From an uncultured Pelagibacteraceae bacterium (GTDB lineage: Bacteria; Pseudomonadota; Alphaproteobacteria; Pelagibacterales; Pelagibacteraceae): DNA of 64,000 bases. Location: positions 35,716 to 99,715 of the forward strand of contig CABYRT010000005.1 in NCBI GenBank assembly GCA_902521355.1, read 5' to 3'. Position numbers and translations under genes: made by a program. This document shows positions 9,468-20,718 of this stretch, piece by piece (position 1 is the stretch's first letter; each line of letters opens with the position of its first letter). A model generated the notes under the pieces. That model saw only the letters and a program-made list of their open reading frames with translations, ran no database searches and was not told the DNA's origin.

Positions 9468-12042
9468 AATAATTTCTATAATTATAATTTCAATAATAAC
9501 CTTCTTAATTGCAATTTTAATATTTCTAACAACAAAAGGAATTAAAACAGATAATTTTAATAGTTTAATAAATGAAAAAGTTAAAGAGATTAACCCAAAA
9601 ATAAAATTAAAATTAAATCAAGTAAATTTTAAATTAAACCCATCTAATTTTGAATTTGAGATATTTACCTTGGACCCTCAAGTAGCAATTAACGAAAAAA
9701 ATATTGAATTAGAAAATATAAAGTTTGATTTAAATATTTTTGATTATATAAGCAATATAAATCCAATCTCCGAGATATCGATAATTTCCAAAGAAAATGA
9801 TATTAGCGAATTAACTGATTTTTTAAATGAATACGAATTTAATTTAGCTAGAAACCTAATTTTCAAACAAATCAAAAAAGGAAAGATAAAAATAATATCT
9901 AATATAACATTTGACGAAAAAAGTCCTAAAAATATTAACTATGTTATAAATGGTTCAGTAACCGATGCGCAGATAAAATTACTTGACCAGTCACAAATTG
10001 CAAATATTAAATTTGATTTTTTAGTAGTTCAGGATGCTATAAATCTAAATGATATAGAATTAGAATTTGATAAAATTTTCATTACATCAGAAAAAATAAA
10101 TATAAAAAAAATTAATAATGATTTCGAAATTTCTGGAAATTTTAAAACAAAAAAAACTAAAATTGATTTAAATAAATACAAAAAAATTATAAATACTAAT
10201 TTAGACTTACTAGATAATAGACCTATAAATGTAAGTTCTGACAATAATTTATCATTTAAAATAAATAAAAAACTTAGAATTAAAGATTTAAGTATTATTT
10301 CAAAATTAAATTTTGATGAGTTATTTACAAATGCAAAATATCAAGATCATATATATTTCAAAGATGGGAATATTTTAATTAATTACATTAAAGATGAATT
10401 AAAAGTTATTTTAAATAGCAAGTTTTTATTTCAAAATAAAAAATATAACAATAATGAAACAAAAAATTTAATTAATATAATTTATAAAAAAAAACAAAAC
10501 AAAGATGCTTTAGTCAGTATAGATTTAAGTAATACAAAAAATACAATTAACTCAAAAGAATTTAAAAAATTTGTTCAATTTGAAAACTTTAGTCTTCAAG
10601 ACCAAGATATCACATTCGCATCTGAAAATTTAATAAATTTTAAATTGAATAAAAAAAATGAAATTCAAAATTTTAGCATCAAATCTAAACTAAAATCTGA
10701 AAGTATTTTAATTGACTATAGTTCACAAAGAATAAAGAAATATTTGAGTGATTTCAAAAATCAGATAAAATTTAGTAATAGCCATTTAAATTTAGATATT
10801 AACAATAAAAAATTTAAACTTAACTTAAAAAGTAAATATTCTATTAACAATATAAATGAAAATATGTCTTTAAATATTGAAAAAAAAGCTAATAAGTATT
10901 TTTTTGATTTAAATTTAGACCTAGATAGCGCAGAAATAGATATTGAAGAATTAGAATATCAAAAAAAAGCAGATATAAATTCTGAATTAAATATAAATGG
11001 AATTTATAAAGATAATAATGAAATAATTTTCAAAAATATAAATTTTAATGAACAAGAAAAAAGTATTAATGTTGAAAATCTTGAAATAGGAAAAAATGAT
11101 AAAATTAAAAGTTTAGATTTATTTAAAATCGATATAATCAACAAAAACGGCAAAGAAAATAAATTAGAATTTAAGAAGGTTAATAACAATTACTACTTAA
11201 CCGGCAGTCAATTTGACGGATCTAAAAATATAAAAAATTTATTAGATAATTCCTCTAAATCGATTTTTTCAAGTTTCAAAAATTTGAATACTTATATTTA
11301 CTTAGATATTGGAAAATATTTTGTTGATAGCTTTTCATATTTATCAAATATTAAAGGTCAAATACAATTAAAAAATAACAAAGTTTTTAGCTCAAATATA
11401 AATGCAAAATTAAATAATAAGAAAAAATTTGCTTTAAGCATTTTTACTAATGATAAAAAACAAAAAATTACCAGTTTAGAAATAGAAGAACCAGAACCTT
11501 TCATTAAAAATTTCAAATTTATAAAGGGTTTTAGAGAAGGTAAATTAATATACGAGGCACTTAATTATGAGGGTAAAACAAAATCAAATTTAAAAATTAT
11601 CGATTTTAAAGTACAAGAGGTACCTGTTCTTGCAAAGCTTCTTACATTGGCATCTCTTCAAGGGATAGCAGATCTTCTTACTGGTGAAGGTATACGATTT
11701 ACCGATTTTGAAATGGACTATGAGACTTTAGGAAATAATACAAAAATTGAAGAGATGTATGCCATAGGTCCAGCAATTTCGGTTATGATGGAGGGTTATA
11801 TTGTAAAAGATGAATTAACAAGTTTGAAGGGAACACTTGTGCCAGCAACAACTGTTAATAAAACAATTTCAAAAATACCCATGTTAGGGGAAATATTAGT
11901 TGGAAAAAAAATTGGTGAAGGCGTTTTTGGAGTAAGTTTTAAAATTAAGGGACCTCCTAAAGAGCTTAAAACTTCTGTAAATCCAATCAAAACTTTAACT
12001 CCAAGATTTATTACTAGAACATTGGAGAAGATTTCTAATTAA
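9460..12042 (+). CDS. AsmA-like / DUF3971 (YhdP-type) envelope protein
   Basis: N-terminal TM; long beta-rich Asn/Lys/Ile repeats; C-terminal MYAIGPAISVMMEGYIVKDE..KGTLVPATTVNKTISKIPMLGEILVGKKIGEGVFGVSFKIKGP. Confidence 0.8.
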   Translation: MRKIISIIIISIITFLIAILIFLTTKGIKTDNFNSLINEKVKEINPKIKLKLNQVNFKLNPSNFEFEIFTLDPQVAINEKNIELENIKFDLNIFDYISNINPISEISIISKENDISELTDFLNEYEFNLARNLIFKQIKKGKIKIISNITFDEKSPKNINYVINGSVTDAQIKLLDQSQIANIKFDFLVVQDAINLNDIELEFDKIFITSEKINIKKINNDFEISGNFKTKKTKIDLNKYKKIINTNLDLLDNRPINVSSDNNLSFKINKKLRIKDLSIISKLNFDELFTNAKYQDHIYFKDGNILINYIKDELKVILNSKFLFQNKKYNNNETKNLINIIYKKKQNKDALVSIDLSNTKNTINSKEFKKFVQFENFSLQDQDITFASENLINFKLNKKNEIQNFSIKSKLKSESILIDYSSQRIKKYLSDFKNQIKFSNSHLNLDINNKKFKLNLKSKYSINNINENMSLNIEKKANKYFFDLNLDLDSAEIDIEELEYQKKADINSELNINGIYKDNNEIIFKNINFNEQEKSINVENLEIGKNDKIKSLDLFKIDIINKNGKENKLEFKKVNNNYYLTGSQFDGSKNIKNLLDNSSKSIFSSFKNLNTYIYLDIGKYFVDSFSYLSNIKGQIQLKNNKVFSSNINAKLNNKKKFALSIFTNDKKQKITSLEIEEPEPFIKNFKFIKGFREGKLIYEALNYEGKTKSNLKIIDFKVQEVPVLAKLLTLASLQGIADLLTGEGIRFTDFEMDYETLGNNTKIEEMYAIGPAISVMMEGYIVKDELTSLKGTLVPATTVNKTISKIPMLGEILVGKKIGEGVFGVSFKIKGPPKELKTSVNPIKTLTPRFITRTLEKISN

Positions 12043-13262
12043 ATTACTATTTTATAATGTTTTTTTTTACCAATTGAGAGCTTAATAAAATTATTTTTTT
12101 TTAATAACTCACTAGAAATTTTAAATTTATCATCAGAAACGGTTTCATTATTGATTTTAATACCATTAGATTTTATTAATCTTCTAATTTCGCTTTTTGA
12201 TAATTTTTTATCAATAATTGAAACTAAATTGACTATATCAAAATCAATATTTGGGATGTCTATTTTTGTATCAGGTAAATTTTCTCCTGATGAATTTTCT
12301 GAAAAAGAATTTTTCGCTATTTTTTCTGCTTTAGCAGCCTCGTTAGCTCCATGAAGAATTGATGTAGCCTCGTTCGCTAGAATAATTTTTTGATCATTTA
12401 TATTTTGATTACTTATTTCTTTAATTTCACTTAAATTTAAATCCGTAAACATTTTAAGAAATTTTAATACATCTTTATCATCGATATTTCTCCAAAATTG
12501 CCAATAATCAAATACTGAAAATAATTTTTTATCTAACCAAATAGCACCGCTTTCTGTTTTTCCCATTTTAGCGCCTGATGCCAAAGTTATAAGTTCTGTT
12601 GTCAAACCATAAACTTCACTGGATGAATATCTTTTAATTAATTCAACCCCATTAACTATATTACCCCATTGATCTGATCCCCCAATTTGTAATAAACAAT
12701 TCTCTGTTTTATTTAATTCTAGAAAATCGTATGCTTGTAAAATCATATAATTAAATTCCATATAACTTAATGATTGCTCTCTTTCCAATCTAAGCTTAAC
12801 ACTGTCAAAACTTAACATTTTATTTATAGTAAAATGTTTTCCTATATCTCTTAAAAAAGAAATATAATTTAAATTTTTTAACCACGCGTAGTTATTTACA
12901 AAAATAGGCGAAATTTTTTCATTATCTGTGTCTAAAAACTTTTTTAAAATATTCTCTATACTTTTAATATTTTTTTCGATCTCATCTTCATCTAAAATTT
13001 TTCTGGTTTTGTCTTTTCCAGATGGATCTCCTATTCTTGTGGTTCCTCCGCCGAGCAAAACAATTGGTTTATGTCCATGTTTTTGCATCAATCTTAAACA
13101 CATAATTTGGAGTAAGCTACCTACATGTAAACTTTGAGCTGTACAATCAAAGCCAATATATCCTTTTATACTCTCTTCATTTAGTTTCTTTGAAAGAGCT
13201 TTTTCATCTGTGCATTGATAAAAATATCCTCTATCTTTAAATTCTTTTAAAAATTCATTCAT
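12039..13262 (-). CDS. tyrS: Tyrosyl-tRNA synthetase
   Basis: GYIGFDCTAQSLHVGSLLQIM; QIGGSDQWGNIVNGVELIKR; KMGKTESGAIWLD; C-terminal S4 domain. Confidence 0.97.
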   Translation of the reverse strand: MNEFLKEFKDRGYFYQCTDEKALSKKLNEESIKGYIGFDCTAQSLHVGSLLQIMCLRLMQKHGHKPIVLLGGGTTRIGDPSGKDKTRKILDEDEIEKNIKSIENILKKFLDTDNEKISPIFVNNYAWLKNLNYISFLRDIGKHFTINKMLSFDSVKLRLEREQSLSYMEFNYMILQAYDFLELNKTENCLLQIGGSDQWGNIVNGVELIKRYSSSEVYGLTTELITLASGAKMGKTESGAIWLDKKLFSVFDYWQFWRNIDDKDVLKFLKMFTDLNLSEIKEISNQNINDQKIILANEATSILHGANEAAKAEKIAKNSFSENSSGENLPDTKIDIPNIDFDIVNLVSIIDKKLSKSEIRRLIKSNGIKINNETVSDDKFKISSELLKKNNFIKLSIGKKKHYKIVI

Positions 13263-13309
13263 AAATGGTACTTTTAATATACATATTTAAATAAAAATAA
13301 TAATCAATA

Positions 13310-14407
13310 ATGGATAATTCTTTTATAGCACTGGGTTTAATGAGTGGTACATCTCTCGACGGCATTGATGCAAGTATTATCAAATCAGATGGCGAAAATA
13401 ATTTAGATATAATAGACAATAAGTACCTAAATTATCCTGAAGAATTTAGAAAAAGACTTTCTACATTTATTCTAAATATAAACAATAGAGCAGATATAGA
13501 GAAAAATTTAAGTACTTATAAATCTTTAGAAAGAGATCTTACTCTTTATCATTCAAAAATATCAAAAAAAATTTTAAGTGAGAATAATTTAAAAGTTCAA
13601 TTAATTGGTTTTCATGGACAAACAATAATTCATAAACCTAAAGATGGATACTCTATACAAATGGGAGATGCAAATTTACTCTCTCAAGAATTAAAAGGAA
13701 AAGTAATTTATAATTTTAGAGCTAACGATATTAATAAAGGTGGGGAAGGTGCTCCATTAACAGCCATTTATCATAAACTTTTAGTAAAAAAATTTCAGAT
13801 AAATAATCCTACATTAATTTTAAATATAGGAGGAATATCAAATTATACTTATTCTTTTAAAAATAATTTAGCCTCAAAAGATATTGGCCCTGGAAATGTA
13901 TTAATAGATGAGTATTTAAAAAAAACAAAAAGAATAAACTATGATCGAAACGGAGATATAGCGTCATCAGGAAAAATAAATATTGATATAATTAATCAAT
14001 TTTATGAACATGAGTTTTATAATGTAAAAGAAAAACATTCTTTTGACAAAAAAGAATTTGATTTTAGTTTTGTTAAAGGTTTAGAATTTGAAGATGCTGT
14101 CGCTACATTAACATATTTTACAGCGTTAGTAATTTCACAAAATATAAAAAAAAATTTTGATAATGAAACAGAAATTATTTTATGTGGAGGAGGCAGGAAA
14201 AATTTAACATTAGTTAATCATATAAAGAAATTATTGAAATATAAAATTAAATTAATTGATGAATTTAATATCGATGGTGATTTTATAGAGTCCCAAGCAT
14301 TTGCATATTTATCTATAAGATCTTATCTAAACAAAATAATTAGCTATCCAAGTACAACAAATGTTACGTACCCTGTAACTGGTGGTGAAATTAAAGAAAA
14401 TTATTAA
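13310..14407 (+). CDS. anmK: Anhydro-N-acetylmuramic acid kinase
   Basis: GLMSGTSLDGIDASI; GFHGQTIIHKP; NIGGISNYTY; ILCGGGRKN. Confidence 0.95.
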   Translation: MDNSFIALGLMSGTSLDGIDASIIKSDGENNLDIIDNKYLNYPEEFRKRLSTFILNINNRADIEKNLSTYKSLERDLTLYHSKISKKILSENNLKVQLIGFHGQTIIHKPKDGYSIQMGDANLLSQELKGKVIYNFRANDINKGGEGAPLTAIYHKLLVKKFQINNPTLILNIGGISNYTYSFKNNLASKDIGPGNVLIDEYLKKTKRINYDRNGDIASSGKINIDIINQFYEHEFYNVKEKHSFDKKEFDFSFVKGLEFEDAVATLTYFTALVISQNIKKNFDNETEIILCGGGRKNLTLVNHIKKLLKYKIKLIDEFNIDGDFIESQAFAYLSIRSYLNKIISYPSTTNVTYPVTGGEIKENY

Positions 14408-15069
14408 TATAAGGCTGTTTCTTTTTTTATATATTTATTTAAAGAATTTAATAATGAAGTATCAGCTTTTGAAAAAAAATGATTTGCGTCTGATACTATA
14501 TCAAACTCAACCTTAATTCCTTTTTGAGCGCTTAACCTTTTATTTAATTCGTTTATATCTTCGTAAGGAACTAATTCATCTTTCTTACCATACACTACAA
14601 GTCCTGATGTCGGACAAGGTGATAAAAATGAAAAATCATAGACATTTGGTTGAGGAGATATAACAATAAATCTATTTATTTCAGGTCTTCTCATTAATAA
14701 TTGCATTGCAATTAATGAGCCAAAAGAAAATCCAGATATCCAACATTGTGAGTTATCAAAATTTTCTCTTTCTAACCAATCCAATGCTGCTGCTGCATCC
14801 GCAAGCTCTCCTTGCCCATTATCAAATTCTCCATCACTTTTTCCAACACCTCTAAAATTTACTCTGCAAACTGAAAAATTATTGTCAACAAAAGTTTGAA
14901 ATGTATCGACTATAACTTTATTATTCATAGTTCCTCCGTACTGAGGGTGTGGATGAAGAATTAAAGCAATTGGAGATGTATTCTTTTTACTTTTATAATA
15001 TTTAGCTTCTAATCTTCCAGCAGGCCCAGGAATAAAAATTTCAGTAATTTTAGTATCTGTAGATGGCAT
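14404..15069 (-). CDS. Alpha/beta hydrolase (COG2945-like)
   Basis: LILHPHPQYGGTMNNKVV-like; NFRGVGKSDGEFDNGQGE; WISGFSFGSLIAMQL nucleophile elbow. Confidence 0.85.
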   Translation of the reverse strand: MPSTDTKITEIFIPGPAGRLEAKYYKSKKNTSPIALILHPHPQYGGTMNNKVIVDTFQTFVDNNFSVCRVNFRGVGKSDGEFDNGQGELADAAAALDWLERENFDNSQCWISGFSFGSLIAMQLLMRRPEINRFIVISPQPNVYDFSFLSPCPTSGLVVYGKKDELVPYEDINELNKRLSAQKGIKVEFDIVSDANHFFSKADTSLLNSLNKYIKKETALY

Positions 15070-15146
15070 TGATTATCAGTCTCAAAAAAAAATTATATTT
15101 TTCTATCAAAATTGAGCGACAAAATGCAAGTATTTTAAATTTACAT

Positions 15147-15178
15147 AATCTTGACTAATTTAGTCAGGTATATATAAA
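15147..15178 (+). promoter_or_regulatory. Suf-operon promoter overlapping an IscR type-1-like operator
   Basis: aatcttgactaatttagtcaggtatatataaa: TTGACT -35 (15151-15156), 16 nt spacer, TATAAA -10 (15173-15178); GACTaatttAGTC dyad resembles the IscR type-1 site; directly upstream of iscR. Confidence 0.8.
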
Positions 15179-15198
15179 GCCCGTTTATTGCGGAAAAT

Positions 15199-15621
15199 AT
15201 GAAACTATCAACTAAAAGCAGATACGCTGTGATGGCTTTAGCTGACATAGCAAGATTTAAAAATAACGAGCCAATCTCACTAAGAGATATCTCTATAAGA
15301 CAAGGAATATCATTAGTTTACTTAGAACAGTTATTTTTAAAATTAAAAAAAAATGAAATTGTTAAAAGTATACGGGGAAAAAAAGGTGGGTACACTTTGA
15401 ATAAAATTCCTAGTGAAATTAAAATTTCTGAAATTCTTTCTGCTGTAGACGAAAAAGTAAAAACAATTGGATGCCAAAAACAATCAAAAAAAGGATGTAA
15501 TGGGAAATCTGCTAAATGCATTACCCATAATTTGTGGGACGAGCTGGAGACACATATAAACCTTTTTTTCCAAGAAAAAAATCTTGGAGATCTAATAAAT
15601 AAAACTGAAAATAGACTTTAA
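15199..15621 (+). CDS. iscR: Rrf2/IscR-family Fe-S cluster assembly regulator
   Basis: [20 protein letters not shown]; Cys triad [20 protein letters not shown]; heads suf cluster. Confidence 0.92.
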   Translation: MKLSTKSRYAVMALADIARFKNNEPISLRDISIRQGISLVYLEQLFLKLKKNEIVKSIRGKKGGYTLNKIPSEIKISEILSAVDEKVKTIGCQKQSKKGCNGKSAKCITHNLWDELETHINLFFQEKNLGDLINKTENRL

Positions 15622-17057
15622 TGAGAGATAAACAAATAGAAGATTTAAAAGATTATAAATACGGTTTTTCAACCGATATAGAAAGTTTTAAAGCACCAAA
15701 AGGATTAAATGAAGAAGTTATCAGATTTATATCAAATATTAAGAAAGAACCAGACTGGCTTCTTAAATGGAGGTTAAAAGCATTTGAAAGATTAAAAGTA
15801 TTAAAAGAACCTGATTGGCAAAAACCAAAATACCCAAAAATTGATTATCAAGACTTATATTACTATTCTGCGCCTAAAAGTTTCAAAGAAAAACCAAAAA
15901 ATTTAGAAGATTTAGATCCTAAACTGTTAGAAACTTACAAAAAATTAGGGATACCTTTACAAGAACAAAAAAGATTAAATGGAATTGCAGTAGATGCAGT
16001 GTTTGACTCTGTATCTGTTGCTACAACTTTTAAAGATACTTTAACTGAAAAAGGAATTATTTTTTGCTCTATTTCTGAAGCAATACAAAAACATCCAGAC
16101 TTGGTTAAAAAATATTTAGGTTCAGTTATACCAATTACTGATCACTTTTTTGCTACATTAAACTCAGCAGTTTTCACTGATGGATCATTTGTTTACATAC
16201 CGCCAAATGTACAGTGTCCAATGGAACTATCAACTTATTTTAGAATTAATGCATCTGATACCGGACAATTTGAGAGAACTTTGATCATTGCTGATAAAGG
16301 TAGTTATGTAAGTTATTTAGAAGGATGTACTGCACCAATGAGAGATGAAAATCAGTTACATGCCGCCAATGTCGAATTGATTGCTTTAGATGATGCAGAA
16401 ATTAAATATTCTACAGTACAAAATTGGTATCCTGGAGACAAAGATGGAAAAGGAGGTATATATAATTTTGTAACTAAAAGAGGATTGTGTAAAGGTAAGA
16501 ATTCAAAAATTTCGTGGACACAAGTAGAAACAGGTTCTGCAATTACTTGGAAATATCCAAGTTGTATTTTAAGAGGTGATAACTCAATTGGAGAATTTTA
16601 TTCAATCGCAATTACAAATAACCATCAGAAAGCTGACACTGGAACTAAGATGATTCATTTAGGAAAAAATACAAAAAGTAAAATTATTTCAAAAGGTATT
16701 AGTGCTGGTAAATCAGATATGACTTACAGAGGTTTGGTAGATATTTCAAAAAATGCATATAATTCAACAAATTATACTCAATGTGATTCATTATTAATGG
16801 GCAACAAGTGTGGAGCACACACAGTACCTTATATTAAGAATAAAAATTCAAATTCTAATATTGCTCATGAAGCGACAACATCTAAAATAAGTGAAGATCA
16901 ACTACATTATTGTCAGCAAAGAGGACTAAATCAAGAAGAAGCTGTAGGACTTATTGTTAATGGCTTTTGTAAAGAGGTTTTGCAACAATTACCAATGGAA
17001 TTTGCTGTGGAAGCTCAAAAATTAGTTGGAATAAGTTTAGAAGGAAGTGTTGGTTAA
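15621..17057 (+). CDS. sufB: Fe-S cluster assembly protein SufB
   Basis: [58 protein letters not shown]. Confidence 0.97.
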   Translation: MRDKQIEDLKDYKYGFSTDIESFKAPKGLNEEVIRFISNIKKEPDWLLKWRLKAFERLKVLKEPDWQKPKYPKIDYQDLYYYSAPKSFKEKPKNLEDLDPKLLETYKKLGIPLQEQKRLNGIAVDAVFDSVSVATTFKDTLTEKGIIFCSISEAIQKHPDLVKKYLGSVIPITDHFFATLNSAVFTDGSFVYIPPNVQCPMELSTYFRINASDTGQFERTLIIADKGSYVSYLEGCTAPMRDENQLHAANVELIALDDAEIKYSTVQNWYPGDKDGKGGIYNFVTKRGLCKGKNSKISWTQVETGSAITWKYPSCILRGDNSIGEFYSIAITNNHQKADTGTKMIHLGKNTKSKIISKGISAGKSDMTYRGLVDISKNAYNSTNYTQCDSLLMGNKCGAHTVPYIKNKNSNSNIAHEATTSKISEDQLHYCQQRGLNQEEAVGLIVNGFCKEVLQQLPMEFAVEAQKLVGISLEGSVG

Positions 17058-17792
17058 ATGTTAAAAATTAACAATTTAAACGCAAGAATTCAGGAAAAAT
17101 CCATATTAAGTGGTTTTAACTTAGAAATAAAACCTGGGGAGGTTCATGCAATAATGGGACCCAATGGATCAGGGAAAAGCACTTTATCAAATATTCTATC
17201 GGGTAAAAAAGGATATGAGGTATCAGGAGAAGTATTATATGAAAACAATAATTTATTTGATCTTGAAACAGAGGAAAGAGCGCACAAAGGTATCTTCTTA
17301 GCATTCCAATATCCTTTGGAAATACCTGGGGTGAATACAAATATTTTTTTAAAAACATCTTTAAACTCAATCAGAAAAGCTAGAGGCGAAAAAGAATTAG
17401 ATGCTTTAGAATTTTTAAAATTAGTTAAAGAAAAAGCAAAAGAACTTAAATTTGATGAAGAAAAATTAAATCGCCAATTGAACGTAGGTTTTTCTGGAGG
17501 TGAAAAAAAGAAAAACGAAATTTTACAAATGTCAATTTTAGATCCAAAGTTATCTATATTAGATGAAACAGACTCCGGATTAGATATAGACGCACTTAAA
17601 ATTGTTGCAGATGGTGTTAATGCTTTAAGAAAAAAAAATAATTCATTTTTAATAATTACTCACTATCAAAGATTACTTGATTATATAAAACCTGACTTTG
17701 TACATGTGCTTATGGGTGGAAAAATTATTAAATCAGGAGGTGCAGAATTAGCTTTAGAGTTAGAAAAAAAAGGATATGAGAATTTCAATTAA
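17058..17792 (+). CDS. sufC: Fe-S cluster assembly ATPase SufC
   Basis: IMGPNGSGKSTLSNILSG; FSGGEKKKNEILQM; LDETDSGLDIDALK. Confidence 0.97.
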   Translation: MLKINNLNARIQEKSILSGFNLEIKPGEVHAIMGPNGSGKSTLSNILSGKKGYEVSGEVLYENNNLFDLETEERAHKGIFLAFQYPLEIPGVNTNIFLKTSLNSIRKARGEKELDALEFLKLVKEKAKELKFDEEKLNRQLNVGFSGGEKKKNEILQMSILDPKLSILDETDSGLDIDALKIVADGVNALRKKNNSFLIITHYQRLLDYIKPDFVHVLMGGKIIKSGGAELALELEKKGYENFN

Positions 17793-19037
17793 ATGGAACA
17801 AAAATTAAAAACAGATTTTGATAAATTTATAAGTACTTCTAATTTTTCAAACCAAGAGATTAAATTAAAAAAAGAAGCTCTTGATTTTTTTTTGAAAAAT
17901 GGATTTCCTAGTAGAAAATTAGAAAACTGGAAATTCTCAGATATAAACCAGATAATTCAAAAAAATATTGGAGAACTAGCATTTTATAATGATTATAATA
18001 TTGAAAATAAAATTAATGACGAAATTTTTTTAGAGAAAATTGAGCATAATAAAATTGTTATTGTTAATGGTAAAGTTGAGCAATTGAGTTTCGAATATGA
18101 AGAGAGTGATAAAATTAATTTAACGACTTTAAATAATTTTAGCCCAAACCCAAATGATGATAATTCTCTTTTAAGTCTAAATAATTCTTTTTCTAATAAA
18201 ATACATAATATTTTAGTTAAAAAAAATTATTCATTAAAAAATCCTTTAATTATATATCAAATAACAAATGAGAAAGTGATCAATACTAATATTAATTTTC
18301 AATTAAACTTTGAGCTAGAAGACAATAGCTCAATAAAAATTATTAATCTTTCTGAGGATAATTCAGAAAAGAATTTCATCAACAATTTATTTAATTTTAA
18401 TCTAGGTAAAAATTCAATTCTTAGGAATTATAAAATAGATAAAAAAAGTAATAAAAATATAAAGTATGATTATTCTAGTATTACTCAAAAAGAAAATAGT
18501 ATCTCTGAAACATTTATATTTTCATCTGGTTCAGATTATATAAAAAATGAAGTTACCTGTAATCTTGAAGGTCAATATTCTTCAGCATTTATTAATGGAA
18601 TACATTTATTGTCTAAAAATAAACACCACGAAATAAGAACTAATACTAAACATTTGTATGAAAACACGAAAAGTTATCAGTTAATAAAAAGTGTAATCGA
18701 TGACAATTCAAAGTCTGTTTATCAAGGGAAAATATATGTGGATTCTAAAGCTCAGAAAACAGATGGATACCAATTAAGTAAAGCTGTGCTTTTAAATGAA
18801 CAAGCAGAATTTAATGCAAAGCCTGAACTAGAAATTTATGCTGACGATGTTAAATGTTCACATGGTTCAGCGTCAGGTAGTTTAGATGAAGATTCTATTT
18901 TTTATTTAATGTCTAGGGGTTTAGATCAAAAAACTGCAAAAGAATTATTAATTAGCGGCTTCCTTTTAGACGTCGTTGAAAAGATTACGGATGAAGAAAT
19001 TAAAAAATTAATAAAAAATATGATTGGATTAAATTAA
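17793..19037 (+). CDS. sufD: Fe-S cluster assembly protein SufD
   Basis: KLENWKFSDI; KTDGYQLSKAVLLNEQAEFNAKPELEIYADDVKCSHGSASG. Confidence 0.95.
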   Translation: MEQKLKTDFDKFISTSNFSNQEIKLKKEALDFFLKNGFPSRKLENWKFSDINQIIQKNIGELAFYNDYNIENKINDEIFLEKIEHNKIVIVNGKVEQLSFEYEESDKINLTTLNNFSPNPNDDNSLLSLNNSFSNKIHNILVKKNYSLKNPLIIYQITNEKVINTNINFQLNFELEDNSSIKIINLSEDNSEKNFINNLFNFNLGKNSILRNYKIDKKSNKNIKYDYSSITQKENSISETFIFSSGSDYIKNEVTCNLEGQYSSAFINGIHLLSKNKHHEIRTNTKHLYENTKSYQLIKSVIDDNSKSVYQGKIYVDSKAQKTDGYQLSKAVLLNEQAEFNAKPELEIYADDVKCSHGSASGSLDEDSIFYLMSRGLDQKTAKELLISGFLLDVVEKITDEEIKKLIKNMIGLN

Positions 19038-20254
19038 TGAACATAGATGATATAAAAAGAGAATTTCCAATTTTTGATGATAAAATTCAAAATAATGATT
19101 TAGTGTATTTAGATAGTGCTAATTCATCTCAAAAACCAAGAGTTGTTGTAGATAGAATTTATGACTTTTATACAAAAGAGTTTTCTAATGTAGGTAGAAG
19201 TGTTCATTATTTGGCTGTTGCTGCCACCAACTTATATGAACAATCAAGGGTATCAGTTCAAAAATATATTAACGCTAAAGATAAAGATGAGATCGTATTT
19301 ACTAAAGGAGCTACTGAAGCAATAAATTTAGTCGCTAACACTTTTGGTCAAAAATATTTATCTGAAGGAGATGAAGTATTGTTGACTGAACTCGAGCATC
19401 ATTCAAATTATGTGCCTTGGCATTTTCTCAGAAAAGCAAAAAATATTAAAATAGAATTTGCTGAAATTAATGATGATGGTGAAGTAACATTAGAAGCTAT
19501 AGAAAAAAAAATTACAAACAAAACAAAAATAATCAGTGTAAGTCATTTATCGAATGTAACAGGTGCAATATTACCAATCAAAGAAATTGTGCAATTAGCA
19601 CATTCAAAAAATATACCTGTTCTAATTGATGGTTGCCAAGGAGCTCCACACTTAAAATTAGATATGCAGGATATTGATTGTGATTTCTATGCAATATCTG
19701 GACATAAAATGTACGGACCAACCGGAATAGGTGTTCTATATGCTAAAAAAAAATGGCTTGAAGATTTACCCCCATATCAAGGTGGAGGAGGAATGATAAA
19801 TGAGGTTAAAAAAGAAGGGATTACTTACGGTGAGTTACCTAATAAATATGAGGCTGGTACAATGGCAACAGCTCAGGTTATAGCTTTTAATGAATCCATA
19901 AAATTTATGGAAAAAATTGGTATTCAAAATATCGAGAAACATGAAAAAGAACTATTAGACTATGGATTAGAAAAGTTAAGAAAAAATAATTCAATTAATA
20001 TTATAGGAAATCCAAAAGAAAAGGGTGGAGTTATATCATTTACTATTGAAGGTGTTCATCCACATGATATTGCAACAATTCTTGATGAAGATGGAGTAGC
20101 TATTAGAGCAGGTCATCACTGCTGTCAAATATTACATGACAAATTAAATTTACCTGCAACCGCAAGGGCTTCGTTTGGAGTTTATAATACGAAAGATGAT
20201 ATTGATAAACTTGATGAAGCAATAAATAAATGTAAAAAAATTTTTAACTTATAA
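19037..20254 (+). CDS. sufS: Cysteine desulfurase SufS
   Basis: YLDSANSSQKPRVV; SGHKMYGPTGIGVLY (PLP lysine); RAGHHCCQ. Confidence 0.97.
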   Translation: MNIDDIKREFPIFDDKIQNNDLVYLDSANSSQKPRVVVDRIYDFYTKEFSNVGRSVHYLAVAATNLYEQSRVSVQKYINAKDKDEIVFTKGATEAINLVANTFGQKYLSEGDEVLLTELEHHSNYVPWHFLRKAKNIKIEFAEINDDGEVTLEAIEKKITNKTKIISVSHLSNVTGAILPIKEIVQLAHSKNIPVLIDGCQGAPHLKLDMQDIDCDFYAISGHKMYGPTGIGVLYAKKKWLEDLPPYQGGGGMINEVKKEGITYGELPNKYEAGTMATAQVIAFNESIKFMEKIGIQNIEKHEKELLDYGLEKLRKNNSINIIGNPKEKGGVISFTIEGVHPHDIATILDEDGVAIRAGHHCCQILHDKLNLPATARASFGVYNTKDDIDKLDEAINKCKKIFNL

Positions 20255-20718
20255 TGGACTTAAAAGATTTATATCAAGAAATAATATTAGACCATGGAAA
20301 AAATCCGAGGAATTTAGGAAAGTTTGATAATTATAATAAAGATGCAAAGGGAAATAATCCTTTATGTGGTGATAATGTTCATGTCTATCTCAGATTAAAT
20401 GAAAATAAAAAAGTTGAAGATATTGCATTTGAAGGTCATGGTTGCGCTATTTCAATGGCATCGGCATCAATTATGACTGATATGGTTAGAGGCAAAGAAG
20501 AAAAAGAGGTAAAAGAAATTGTAACTGATTTTCTAGGAATGATAAAAGAAAAAGACTCTTTAGAAACTAATATTTTAAAAGATGACGAAAAAACTAAATT
20601 AATGAGTTTATCGGGTGTTAAACAATATCCTATGAGAGTAAAGTGTGCGACTTTGTCTTGGCACACTCTTACATCAGCATTAGATAATTCAGATCAAATT
20701 GTAAAAACAGAGGAATGA
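20254..20718 (+). CDS. sufU: SufU/IscU-like Fe-S scaffold
   Basis: LYQEIILDHGKNPRNLGKF; NPLCGDNVHVYL; GHGCAISMASASIMTDM; VKCATLSWHTL. Confidence 0.93.
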   Translation: MDLKDLYQEIILDHGKNPRNLGKFDNYNKDAKGNNPLCGDNVHVYLRLNENKKVEDIAFEGHGCAISMASASIMTDMVRGKEEKEVKEIVTDFLGMIKEKDSLETNILKDDEKTKLMSLSGVKQYPMRVKCATLSWHTLTSALDNSDQIVKTEE

